Positions 1 through 8,062 of a stretch of 64,000 bases of DNA are shown piece after piece (positions within the stretch are counted from its first letter, which is position 1; the number at the start of each line of letters is the position of its first letter). Both the position numbers and the translations under genes were made by a program. This DNA comes from Variovorax paradoxus (GTDB lineage: Bacteria > Pseudomonadota > Gammaproteobacteria > Burkholderiales > Burkholderiaceae_C). The notes under the pieces were generated by a model. It saw only the letters and a list, made by a program, of their open reading frames with translations, was not told the origin of the DNA and searched no databases. The DNA lies in the NCBI RefSeq assembly GCF_009498455.1, contig NZ_CP045644.1:3351001-3415000 (forward strand), read 5' to 3'.

Positions 1-877
1 GCACCGCGCGCCCGAGGTTGAGCACGCCGCCCAGGGCGTGGTGCCAAGGCAGCCAGTCGAGGAACACGGGGGGCTCGTCCTGCTCGGCGAAGCTGGCGAA
101 CATGTCCGACTGGCTCGCCGCCGTCGCCTGCAGGTTGCGGTAGCTGAGGGGCACGCCCTTGGGCACGCCGGTGGAGCCGGAGGTGAAGAGAATCCGGGCG
201 ATGTCGTCCGGGCGGATGGCCGCGTGCGCGGCGGCCACGCGGTCGCGGCGTGCGGCCGTGAGCTCGAGCGCCGAGAGCGCGTGCCACGACAGGGCGCCCG
301 GTGCGGCACCGTGCACCGCGATCACCGGCACGTCGGGGCCGCCGACGGCAGCCACAGCGCGTTCGAAGGTGGCGCCGTCCTGCACGAACAGCGCCGCCGG
401 CGGCACGAGTTCGCACACGCCCTTCAGGCGCGCGAAGTCGCGGCTCAGCAGCGAATAGGCGGGCGACACCGGCGCGACCGGCACGCCGACGTATTCGGCC
501 GCCAGCAGCAGCACCAGCTGCTCCAGCGAGTTGGGCGAGAGCACGACCAGCGGGCGGCCCTGGCCCAGGCCGAGTTCGAGCAAAGCTGCGCCCACGGCCT
601 GCACCTGCTGCCACAGGGCGCGCCAGGTGATGCGGTTCCATTCGCCGCTGTGCGCGTCGCGTTCGCAGAAGGCCGGCAGGTCGCCGCGGCGTTCGGCCCA
701 GTGGGGGATGTAGCCCGCGAAGCCTGTGCGGCCCGTGGCCTTGGGCGTGAGCGGGGAGCGCAGGATCAGCGTGCCGTCGGCGCGCCGTTCGCACAGGGTC
801 TGGCGAATCGCGTACGGCACGGCCCGGTAGCGCACCGCAGTGGGTGCCCGGGTGGGTTCGTCGGCGAGGGTTGTCAT
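1..877 (-). CDS. Feruloyl-CoA-synthetase-like AMP-dependent ligase (3' end outside window)
   Basis: This gene would activate a carboxylic acid, plausibly an aromatic one, to its CoA thioester using ATP. The first 292 residues are visible and the gene runs off the left edge. The AMP-binding signature FTSGSTGVPKG is at residues 231-241 and the DWLPWHHALGG motif, typical of feruloyl-CoA synthase relatives, is at about 274-284. The N-terminus (RYRAVPYAI, ADGTLILRSP) also follows that family. The ATG at 877 is the start of the conserved N-terminus. It is the last gene of a minus-strand operon with SDR, hydratase, thiolase and dehydrogenase genes, so it probably feeds substrate into them. The exact acid cannot be read from the sequence; ferulate itself is only a guess. 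Confidence 0.85.
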   Translation of the reverse strand, partial: MTTLADEPTRAPTAVRYRAVPYAIRQTLCERRADGTLILRSPLTPKATGRTGFAGYIPHWAERRGDLPAFCERDAHSGEWNRITWRALWQQVQAVGAALLELGLGQGRPLVVLSPNSLEQLVLLLAAEYVGVPVAPVSPAYSLLSRDFARLKGVCELVPPAALFVQDGATFERAVAAVGGPDVPVIAVHGAAPGALSWHALSALELTAARRDRVAAAHAAIRPDDIARILFTSGSTGVPKGVPLSYRNLQATAASQSDMFASFAEQDEPPVFLDWLPWHHALGGVLNLGRAV

Positions 878-968
878 GTGTGTCGTGTCTCCGGAATTTT
901 TCTGGCCCAACGCGAGGCCGCGGGCGTGTCAGGCCACCCGCGGCCGTCCCCACTTTGCGCGTGTTTAC

Positions 969-1793
969 TTACTGCGGCGAGCCGGCCACCGCCACGATCT
1001 GGCCGGTGATGTAATTCGACTCGGGCAGGCAGAACAGGTACACCGCGCCGGCCGCTTCTTCCGGCGTGCCGCCGCGGCCCAGCGGGTTGCGCTGCGCATG
1101 CGACTTCAGCAACTCGGGGTTCAGCCCCACGCGGATGTCGCGGCCTTCGATGTTCACGGTGGCGCCGGCCTTGGCATCGGCATTGGTCATGCGGGTGTGG
1201 ATCAGGCCGAAGGCCACCGCGTTGACGTTGACCTTGAAGCGGCCCCACTCGCGGCTGAGCGCGCGCGTCATGCCGATCACGCCGGCCTTGGCCGACGAGT
1301 AGTTCATCTGTCCGGCATTGCCGTTCAGCGCCGAGGTCGACGAGACGTTGACCACTTTGCGGTACACCTCGATGCCCTTTTCCTGGTCGGCCTGCGCCTG
1401 CGCCTTGATGACCGGGTAGGCCGCGCGCAGGATGCGGAAGGGCGCCGTCATGTGGCAGTCGACGATGGCGTGCCACTGCTCGTCGGTCATGCGCTGGATC
1501 ACGTCGTCCCAGGTGAAGCCGGCGTTGTTGACGATGATGTCGATGCCCTTGAAGTGGTCCATCGCCGTCTTGATGTAGCGCTCGGCGAAGTCGGGCGCGC
1601 TGACGTTGCCCGCGCAGGCCACCGCCTCGGCGCCGCTCTTCTTCAGCAGCTCGACCGTCTCCTGCGCCGGGTCGGCGTCCAGGTCGTTGACCACGATGCG
1701 TGCGCCCTGGCTGGCCAGCTTCATGGCGATGGCCTGGCCGATGCCGCGACCCGAACCGGTGACCAGTGCCACCTTGCCGTCAAGAGTTCCCAT
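969..1793 (-). CDS. SDR family 3-oxoacyl/3-hydroxyacyl-CoA dehydrogenase-like oxidoreductase
   Basis: A 274-residue short-chain dehydrogenase, probably the NAD(P)-dependent hydroxyacyl-CoA oxidation step of the operon. It shows the TGSGRGIG cofactor motif near residue 12, the NNAG motif, and the catalytic YSSAK (YxxxK). The acidic ND after the second beta strand suggests NAD(H) preference, which is inference. The ATG at 1793 is chosen because a GGAGA ribosome site lies just upstream and it begins at MGTLDGKVALVTG; an extended frame to 1853 would overlap the intergenic region. It follows the MaoC gene by about 40 bp and precedes the CoA ligase by about 90 bp. The C-terminus ends SNYITGQIVAVAG, typical of FabG-like SDRs. 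Confidence 0.9.
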   Translation of the reverse strand: MGTLDGKVALVTGSGRGIGQAIAMKLASQGARIVVNDLDADPAQETVELLKKSGAEAVACAGNVSAPDFAERYIKTAMDHFKGIDIIVNNAGFTWDDVIQRMTDEQWHAIVDCHMTAPFRILRAAYPVIKAQAQADQEKGIEVYRKVVNVSSTSALNGNAGQMNYSSAKAGVIGMTRALSREWGRFKVNVNAVAFGLIHTRMTNADAKAGATVNIEGRDIRVGLNPELLKSHAQRNPLGRGGTPEEAAGAVYLFCLPESNYITGQIVAVAGSPQ

Positions 1794-1833
1794 GTGTCTA
1801 TCTCCAGAAATGAATGAGTGAATGGATGGGGGT

Positions 1834-2271
1834 TCAGAGCGCGACCACGGCATCGCCCACGATGCGGGTCTCGCCGTACTGGTTGCGCGTTTCGATTGCG
1901 AGCTTCACGCGCTGCTCGCCGTTCACCTCGAACTTCTCGACCACCCGGCCCGTGCAGGTGATCTGGTGGCCCAGGTGCGTGATGCCGGTGAAGCGCACGC
2001 CGAAGCTGCGCAACTTGCGCTGGTCGACCCACTGCGTGAGCAGGCGTCCCAGGTAGGCCATCGACAACATGCCGTGCGCGAACACGTCGGGCATGCCGGC
2101 CTTGCGCGCGTAGTCGAGGTCAATGTGAATCTGGTTGTGGTCGCCCGAGGCGCCGGCGAACAGGGCCAGCGTGGTGCGGGTGATGGGCGGCAGGGCCAGC
2201 GGGGGCAGGGCGTCGCCGACAGTCGCGGTGGTGGGGGAAGGGGTGCTCATGGTCGTTGCCTTCTTCTTCAT
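1834..2271 (-). CDS. MaoC-type (R)-specific enoyl-CoA hydratase
   Basis: A small hot-dog-fold hydratase of 138-145 residues. The conserved hydratase-2 motif is visible: GASGDHNQIHIDLDYA with Asp and His, followed by AHGMLSMAYLGRLL. It would hydrate an enoyl-CoA intermediate. The ATG at 2271 overlaps the stop codon of the preceding MaoC-N gene in an ATGA junction, which favours translational coupling. A second ATG at 2250 has a better ribosome site (AGAAGG, 8 bases upstream) and may be the true start. Together with the upstream FAS1-like partner it probably forms a two-subunit hydratase, as known for MaoC/MaoC-N pairs in steroid and fatty-acid side-chain degradation. Confidence 0.88.
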   Translation of the reverse strand: MKKKATTMSTPSPTTATVGDALPPLALPPITRTTLALFAGASGDHNQIHIDLDYARKAGMPDVFAHGMLSMAYLGRLLTQWVDQRKLRSFGVRFTGITHLGHQITCTGRVVEKFEVNGEQRVKLAIETRNQYGETRIVGDAVVAL

Positions 2272-2708
2272 GCGTTCTTGTGAACGAGGATCGAGCGCAG
2301 GTCGGCCACGTGCTCGCCGCGCTGGTTGGTGACGCGCGACTTGCGCTCCACGAAGCTCAGTGCGCCGTCCTTCTTGTCGTAGATGTCGGCGATGTGCGTC
2401 TCGAACTGCAGCGTGTCGCCGGCGTAGGCCATGCGGTGGTAGTCGAAACTTTCTTCGCCGTGCAGGATGCGCGAGGTCACGATGCCCAGCGTTTCGCGCC
2501 AGGCGTTCGACGGAATCTGGAACTCCAGCGAGAACAGGAAGGTCGGCGGCAGCGGCAGGCCCGGATGCCCGGCATCGCGCGCGGCCGATTCGTCCAGATA
2601 GACGGGGTTGGTCTCGCCGATGGACTTGGCGAAGAAGCGCAGCTGCCCCGCCTCGGCCGTGGCCTTGTAGACCGGCAGCTTCATGCCGATGTGCTTCTTG
2701 TCGATCAT
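2268..2708 (-). CDS. MaoC N-terminal-type (FAS1-like) dehydratase subunit
   Basis: A 146-residue protein of the MaoC N-terminal/FAS1-like dehydratase family, starting MIDKKHIGMKLPVY and containing the family pattern FAKSIGETNPVYLDE and FDYHRMAYAGDTL. Proteins of this type are the catalytically poor hot-dog partner of a MaoC hydratase, matching the next gene. The ATG at 2708 overlaps the thiolase stop codon (ATGA), and its own stop overlaps the next start in the same way, so three genes are translationally chained. Role as heteromeric enoyl-CoA hydratase subunit is inferred from family and adjacency. Confidence 0.85.
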   Translation of the reverse strand: MIDKKHIGMKLPVYKATAEAGQLRFFAKSIGETNPVYLDESAARDAGHPGLPLPPTFLFSLEFQIPSNAWRETLGIVTSRILHGEESFDYHRMAYAGDTLQFETHIADIYDKKDGALSFVERKSRVTNQRGEHVADLRSILVHKNA

Positions 2709-3895
2709 GCGCTGGCCCTCTTGTAGATCGTCACGACACCGGCGCCGCCCAGGCCCAGGTTGTGCTGCAGCGCCACCTTGGCGCCTTCGACCTGGCGTTG
2801 GTCTGCCGTGCCGCGCAGTTGGTGCGTGAGTTCGTAGCACTGGGCCAGGCCGGTGGCGCCCAGCGGGTGGCCCTTGGACAGCAGGCCGCCCGAGGGGTTG
2901 GTGACCCAGCGACCGCCGTAGGTGTTGTCGCCGTCGTTCACGAGCTTCTCGCCTTCGCCTTCGCCGCACAGCCCCAGGCCTTCGTAGGTGAGCAGCTCGT
3001 TCTGCGCGAAGCAGTCGTGCAGCTCGATGACGTCGATGTCCTTGGGGCCGACGCCGGCCTGCTCGTAGGCCTGCTTCGCGGCCAGGGCCGTCATGTCGAA
3101 GCCGACCACGCGGATCATGTCCTTGGCGTCATAGGTGCTGGGCAGGTCGGTGGCGAGCGCCTGGCCGGCAATCAGCACGTCGGTGCGCAGGCCGCGCTTG
3201 CGGGCGAAGGCTTCCGACACCACGATGGCCGCGGCGCCGCCGCAGGTGGGTGGGCAAGCCATCAGGCGGGTGATGACGCCGTCCCACAGCATCGGCGCGT
3301 TCATCACGTCCTCGGTCGACACGACGTTGCGGAACACGGCCAGCGGGTTGTTGGCGGCATGGCGGCTGGCCTTGGCGCGGATGGCGGCGAAGGTCTCCAG
3401 CTTGGTGCCGTACTTCTGCATGTGCGCGCGGCCGGCGCCGGCAAACTGGCGGATGGCCGACGGAATTTCGGGATGGCCGACCAGCTCGTCCACCACTTGG
3501 GCGGCGCGCTCCAGCGCGGGTGCGCGATCGTCCCAGCGCGACTTGAGCGCACCCGGGTTCATCTGCTCGAAGCCGAAGGCCAGCGCGCAGTCGACCGCGC
3601 CGCTTTGCACCGCCTGGCGCGCCAGGTACAGGGCCGACGAACCGGTGGCGCAGTTGTTGTTCACATTGAGCACCGGAATGCCGGTCATGCCCACGCGGTA
3701 CACGGCCTTCTGGCCGCAGGTGGAGTCGCCGTAGACGTAGCCGGCATAGGCCTGCTGCACGTCGCTGAATTCGAGCCCGGCATCGGCCAGCGCCATGCGG
3801 ATGGCCTGTTCGCCCATCACGTCGTAGGGCTCGCTGGTGCCGGGTTTCTTGAAGGGGATCATGCCGACGCCGGCGACGAATACCTTGTTTGCCAT
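2705..3895 (-). CDS. Thiolase family protein (lipid-transfer/SCP-x-type acyl-CoA thiolase)
   Basis: A 396-residue thiolase-fold protein, likely the C-C cleaving step of the operon's beta-oxidation-like pathway. The nucleophile is probably Cys82 in NNNCATGSSAL, and the C-terminal catalytic histidine is in GHPLGATG. The start MANKVFVAGVGMIPF and the absence of a classical C-terminal CxGGG motif place it with non-decarboxylating lipid-transfer-type thiolases rather than with PhaA/FadA. These often act on branched, steroid or aromatic side chains; the substrate here is unknown. It lies 24 bp after the dehydrogenase gene and its stop overlaps the next start. Confidence 0.9.
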   Translation of the reverse strand: MANKVFVAGVGMIPFKKPGTSEPYDVMGEQAIRMALADAGLEFSDVQQAYAGYVYGDSTCGQKAVYRVGMTGIPVLNVNNNCATGSSALYLARQAVQSGAVDCALAFGFEQMNPGALKSRWDDRAPALERAAQVVDELVGHPEIPSAIRQFAGAGRAHMQKYGTKLETFAAIRAKASRHAANNPLAVFRNVVSTEDVMNAPMLWDGVITRLMACPPTCGGAAAIVVSEAFARKRGLRTDVLIAGQALATDLPSTYDAKDMIRVVGFDMTALAAKQAYEQAGVGPKDIDVIELHDCFAQNELLTYEGLGLCGEGEGEKLVNDGDNTYGGRWVTNPSGGLLSKGHPLGATGLAQCYELTHQLRGTADQRQVEGAKVALQHNLGLGGAGVVTIYKRASA

Positions 3896-3919
3896 GTGTG
3901 GTTCCTCGGTTGGTTTGAA

Positions 3920-5059
3920 TCAGAGTTTTCTGGCGATCAGCTCGCGCATCACTTCGCTGGTGCCGCCGTAGATGCGCGTGACGCGCATGTCGACGAAGTC
4001 GCGTGCGATGGGGTACTCCAGCATGTAGCCGTAGCCGCCGTGCAGCTGCACCATCTCGTCGAGCGCCTTGCCCAGCGTCTCGGTGGCGAAGAGCTTGGCG
4101 ATGGCTGCTTCTTCGAGCGTGAGGCGCCGGCGCATGTGCTCGCCGATGTAGTGGTCGATCAGGGTGCGCACGGCCACGGCCTGTGCCTTCACGTCGGCGA
4201 GCTTGAACTTGGTGTTCTGGAAGTCCCACACGGTCTGGTCGAAGGCGCGGCGCTCCTTGACATAAGCCAGCGTGTTCTCCAGCGCGCGCTCCAGTCGTGC
4301 GGCGGCGCCGACGGCGATGGTGAAGCGCTCCTGCGGCAGCTCGCCCATCAGGTAGGCGAAGCCCTTGCCTTCCTCGCCCAGGCGGTTGACCACCGGCACG
4401 CGCACGTTGTCGAAGAAGAGTTCGGCCGTGTCCTGCGCGTACTGGCCCACCTTCTCGAGCTTGCGCCCGCGCCGGAAGCCCGCGCGCGTGGCTTCCACCG
4501 CGATCAGGCTGATGCCCTTGGCGCCGGCGGCCGGGTCGGTCTTGCAGACCACGAGGATCAGGTCGGCCGTGAGCCCGTTGCTGATGAAGGTCTTGCTGCC
4601 GTTGATGACGTACTCGTCACCCTCGCGAACGGCGGTGGTGCGCACCGCCTTCAGGTCGCTGCCGGTGCCCGGCTCGGTCATGGCGATGGCCAGGATGGTC
4701 TCGCCCGAGGCCGTGCCGGGCAGCCACTTGCGCTTCTGTTCCTCGGTGCCGGCGCGCAGGATGTAGGGCGCGATGATGTCCGAGTGCATGCCGAAGGCCG
4801 GGCCGCTCACGCCGGAGCGCGCCATCTCTTCGCTGAACACGGCCGCGTGGCCGAAGTCGCCGCCGCCACCGCCGTAGTCCTCGGGGAGCGAGGCGCACAG
4901 CAGGCCTTCGCGGCCGGCCTTCAGCCAGGTCTCGCGGTCGACCTGGCCGGCACGGTCCCAGTCGGCTTGGCGCGGCTTGCATTCGCGTTCCAGGAAGCGG
5001 CGCACCGTCTCGCGGTACATCTCATGGTCGTCTCGAAAGACGTTGCGGGTCACGTTCAC
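3920..5059 (-). CDS. Acyl-CoA dehydrogenase (long-chain/LCAD-like active site)
   Basis: A 379-residue FAD-dependent acyl-CoA dehydrogenase, first oxidation step of the operon. The substrate and FAD motifs IAMTEPGTGSDL and QLHGGYGYMLEYP are clear. The C-terminal motif reads IYGGTSEVM, so the glutamate used by short/medium-chain enzymes (IYEGT) is absent. A glutamate instead occurs in GELPQERF, the helix-G position used by long-chain and isovaleryl enzymes. The GTG at 5059 is chosen because AGGAGA lies 7 bases upstream; an upstream ATG at 5122 would add a tail without family similarity. It is the first enzyme gene after the regulator and is separated from it by about 118 bp. Confidence 0.92.
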   Translation of the reverse strand: MNVTRNVFRDDHEMYRETVRRFLERECKPRQADWDRAGQVDRETWLKAGREGLLCASLPEDYGGGGGDFGHAAVFSEEMARSGVSGPAFGMHSDIIAPYILRAGTEEQKRKWLPGTASGETILAIAMTEPGTGSDLKAVRTTAVREGDEYVINGSKTFISNGLTADLILVVCKTDPAAGAKGISLIAVEATRAGFRRGRKLEKVGQYAQDTAELFFDNVRVPVVNRLGEEGKGFAYLMGELPQERFTIAVGAAARLERALENTLAYVKERRAFDQTVWDFQNTKFKLADVKAQAVAVRTLIDHYIGEHMRRRLTLEEAAIAKLFATETLGKALDEMVQLHGGYGYMLEYPIARDFVDMRVTRIYGGTSEVMRELIARKL

Positions 5060-5177
5060 GGATTTGTCTCCTGAGGGGCTCGTGGCAAGACCCAAAGGTA
5101 AATCCGGGGCGGGGACCACCACTCCCGATGGGGGCGGGTTGACCCGAAGGGGGCCGCGCGCCGCCGGCGCGAAGGCG

Positions 5178-7979
5178 TCAGTCCGGCGCGGTGGCGGCGG
5201 CGCCGGCGTCCCATCCGAGGTCGCGCACGCGCGCCACGGCTTCGTCGCGGCCGGACACGCGCAGCTTGCCGTAGATGCGGCTCAGGTACCACTTGACCGT
5301 CTCGGGCGACAGGCCGAGGGCGCGCGCGATCTTCTTGTTGGGCATGGCCTGGGCCAGCAGGCGCAACATCTCGACCTCGCGCTCGCTGAAGGCTTCGAGG
5401 CCGGCCGGCGTTGCGCCCGATGTACCGGGTGCGCCGGTTGCGGCGGCACCGTCCACGGGCGCCTCCGGGCGCGTGCGCACGGCCAGCAGGCGCTCGACGT
5501 AGAAGGCCAGCACCGGGTCGAGCGATTCGGTGCGCGCGAGCTCGTCGAGCATCCGGCGCGCCATCGTGTCGGCATCGACCAGGCTGCGCAGCAGGCCGAG
5601 CCGGTGCCCGCGCTGCAGCGCGTCGCGCAGCTTGCGCCGGGCGGATTCGCCGCAGCCGCGCTGGGCCTCGACCGCCGCGCTGCGCACCAGCAGCTGCACC
5701 ACGCTGCGCTGCCGGCCGCGCGCCTCGCACAGGGCGAGCAGGTCGTCCAGCTGCACGGCGGCGCGTTCAAAGTCGCCCAGCGTCACGGCCAGCCGGATGC
5801 GTGCGCGCTGTGCCACCTCGCGGATCTCGCCGAGCGACCCCGCGGCCGGGGCCGCATGGCGCGCGTCGATCGCCTCCAGCCGGGCCAGCGCCGCCTGGGC
5901 GGCCGTCAGTTCGCCGCACAGTAGGCGGCAATGCACCTCGTCGCCCAGTCGGTGGGCGAGCAGGCGATCGAGCCGGTGGCGCGTGGCGTAGGCCTCCAGC
6001 CGTTCGAGGTGGGCGAAGGCACCGGCCGTGTCACCGGCCTGCCAGGCGGCCGCGGCCAGCACCCGGTGCACGCGGAGCACGGCATCGGGCATGGCGATGC
6101 GTTCCAGCGTGCCGACCTTGTCCTCGAGCAGCGCGCGCGCCTGGCGGGCGTCGTCGAGTTCGTAGAGCACCTCGGCGAGCAGGCTGAGCGCGAGAAAGCG
6201 CGCATCGGCGCCCGCCTTGCCGGCCTGTTCGGCTTCGGCCGCCACGGCGCGGAGCACGCGTTCGGCCTGCGTCATCTGGCCTTCCATCGCATAGCTCAGC
6301 CCGACCAGGCAGCGGCCCTGCAGGCTGCCGGCGGCGGTCGCCACGAGCGGCGCGCCATCGACCATCAGCGGCGGCGCCTCGCGCTGCACGCGGCGCGCCT
6401 GCTCGTAGGCGCCTTGCTGGATATGAAGCCACGACAGGATGTTGTGGCGCACGCCGACCGCGAGCGGATCGGCATCGGGCGGCACCTGCAGCAAGTGCGG
6501 AAGCATCGCCAGCGCGGCGTCGGTGTCATCGCGCTGCAGCGCCAGCGCGGCCTGCAGCGCGGCGACATGAAAGCGGTGCGCGACCGCGTCGGCCGGCAGG
6601 TCGCGTGTCAGGTCATCGAGCGTGCGTGCGCAGGCATCGAGGTCGCGTTCGAAGAACTGCGTGCGCACCAGCCACAGCCGCATGCTGAAGCTGCGCTGCA
6701 GCTGCTCCGGTGGGAGCTGGCGCAGCAACGCCGCCAGTTCGCGACGCTCGCCGCGCACGATGAGCGACTGCGCGCACTGGTCGACCAGCGCCGCGGCCTG
6801 CGCCGGATCGCCCGACTGCACGGCATGGCGCACCGCGTCCTGCAGCAGGCCGCGGTCGCGAAACCACGTGAAGGCGCGTGCGTGCACGGTCTGCCGTGCA
6901 GGCTCGGCGAGGACGGCGAAGCGGGTCAGCAGCGCGTCGCGCAGCAGCGGGTGCAGGCGGAACCAGGTCTCGCCCGGTGGGTGCTCGACGCGGTCGACAA
7001 AGTGGTCTTCGCTTTCCAGCCGCAGGAGCAGCGTGGCCACGTCGGCGACCGTGCCCGGCGCGTCGGCGAGCGCGGCGCACAGCGGTGCACAGAGGCGCAG
7101 GCAGGGCGCCGCGCGCACGAGCAGGTCGAGTTCGCCGGGCGACAGGTGCGTGCACACCTCGTGCTCGAAGTAGTGGGTCAGGGCGGTCGCATCGCGGGCA
7201 GGCAGGCCGGCGAAGGGCTGGCCCGTGGCGGTGAGCGCGGAGGGTTCCCGTCGCTTCTTCTTCCAGTCGAGCGCAAAGAGGCGCAGACCGGCGACCCAGC
7301 CTTCGCTGAGTTCGTGCAGGGTGCGCACGGTGCGGGCATCGATTTCGCCCAGTTGTGATTTCAGAAACTGGGCACTCTCCGCCGCCGTGAAGCGCAGGTC
7401 GTGCCGGTCGAGCTCCAGGGTCTGGGCCTGGCTGCGCAGCCGTTCGAGCGACAGCCGCAGACGGCCGCGCGAGACCAGCACCAGGTGCAGGTTGGGCGGG
7501 GCGTAGTCCAGCAACCACTGCAGCGCATCGAGGATCGCGGGGTGGCGCAGCCGCTGCAGGTCGTCGAGCACCAGCGCCACATCGCGCGGGTGCGCCGCGA
7601 TGCCGCGCACCAGTGTGATGACCTGCCGCTCGATGGCATCGGGGTCGGTGCCGATGCCTGTGGTGGTCTCGTGCGCCAGCGCCGCGTCGACCTGCGCCAG
7701 GCTGGCGAGCAGGCCTTCGAAGAAGCGTGCGGGGTTGTCGTCGTCCGCGCCCGGCGTGAACCAGGCAACCTCGAAACCCATCGGCACCAGGGTCCGTCGC
7801 CAGGCCGCGATGAGCGCAGACTTGCCAGCGCCCGCCGCCCCGGTGACGGCGATGCAACGCAGCTGCCGGGCTTCGGTCAGGCGCGCCAGCAGGCGCTCGC
7901 GTCCGACCGTGCCGACAACCGGGCGCCGCGCTGCCTCGGGCTTGGCCGTTGGCGAGGCGGAGGAGGGTGGAACCGGCAT
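5178..7979 (-). CDS. MalT-like LuxR-family transcriptional regulator (ATPase plus HTH)
   Basis: A 933-residue STAND-type activator. It has a P-loop GAAGAGKSALI near residue 45, a Walker-B-like strand ALVLDDLQRL, a long helical tetratricopeptide-like middle region, and a C-terminal LuxR helix-turn-helix (FSEREVEMLRLLAQAMPNKKIARALGL). Family members bind an inducer through the solenoid and ATP through the N-terminus before activating transcription. It sits at the head of the minus-strand CoA-ester operon, which it probably controls. The ATG at 7979 is preferred; a GTG at 8018 is possible and neither has a strong ribosome site. It is a paralogue of the divergent gene starting at 8063, with the same PNKKIARALG recognition segment. 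Confidence 0.9.
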   Translation of the reverse strand: MPVPPSSASPTAKPEAARRPVVGTVGRERLLARLTEARQLRCIAVTGAAGAGKSALIAAWRRTLVPMGFEVAWFTPGADDDNPARFFEGLLASLAQVDAALAHETTTGIGTDPDAIERQVITLVRGIAAHPRDVALVLDDLQRLRHPAILDALQWLLDYAPPNLHLVLVSRGRLRLSLERLRSQAQTLELDRHDLRFTAAESAQFLKSQLGEIDARTVRTLHELSEGWVAGLRLFALDWKKKRREPSALTATGQPFAGLPARDATALTHYFEHEVCTHLSPGELDLLVRAAPCLRLCAPLCAALADAPGTVADVATLLLRLESEDHFVDRVEHPPGETWFRLHPLLRDALLTRFAVLAEPARQTVHARAFTWFRDRGLLQDAVRHAVQSGDPAQAAALVDQCAQSLIVRGERRELAALLRQLPPEQLQRSFSMRLWLVRTQFFERDLDACARTLDDLTRDLPADAVAHRFHVAALQAALALQRDDTDAALAMLPHLLQVPPDADPLAVGVRHNILSWLHIQQGAYEQARRVQREAPPLMVDGAPLVATAAGSLQGRCLVGLSYAMEGQMTQAERVLRAVAAEAEQAGKAGADARFLALSLLAEVLYELDDARQARALLEDKVGTLERIAMPDAVLRVHRVLAAAAWQAGDTAGAFAHLERLEAYATRHRLDRLLAHRLGDEVHCRLLCGELTAAQAALARLEAIDARHAAPAAGSLGEIREVAQRARIRLAVTLGDFERAAVQLDDLLALCEARGRQRSVVQLLVRSAAVEAQRGCGESARRKLRDALQRGHRLGLLRSLVDADTMARRMLDELARTESLDPVLAFYVERLLAVRTRPEAPVDGAAATGAPGTSGATPAGLEAFSEREVEMLRLLAQAMPNKKIARALGLSPETVKWYLSRIYGKLRVSGRDEAVARVRDLGWDAGAAATAPD

Positions 7980-8062
7980 CGCGGTCGATTGTGCAGCAGC
8001 ACTGCGGGGCGACACCACCCGCTGCGGGTAGGGTCGGGCGCTGTGCGCGAGAATGCACGCCG
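7980..8062. promoter_or_regulatory. Divergent promoter region between two MalT-like regulators
   Basis: An 83-bp gap separates the start codons of the two divergently transcribed MalT-like regulators, so both promoters and any shared operator must lie here or overlap the coding ends. I do not see a convincing sigma-70 pair or a clean palindrome by eye. The assignment rests on gene orientation only. Confidence 0.5.

Noticed and set aside
2360..5074. Plus-strand open frame of 904 codons
   Set aside because: It is antisense to the clear thiolase and dehydrogenase genes, and its translation has no family features; long shadow frames are expected in this GC-rich DNA.
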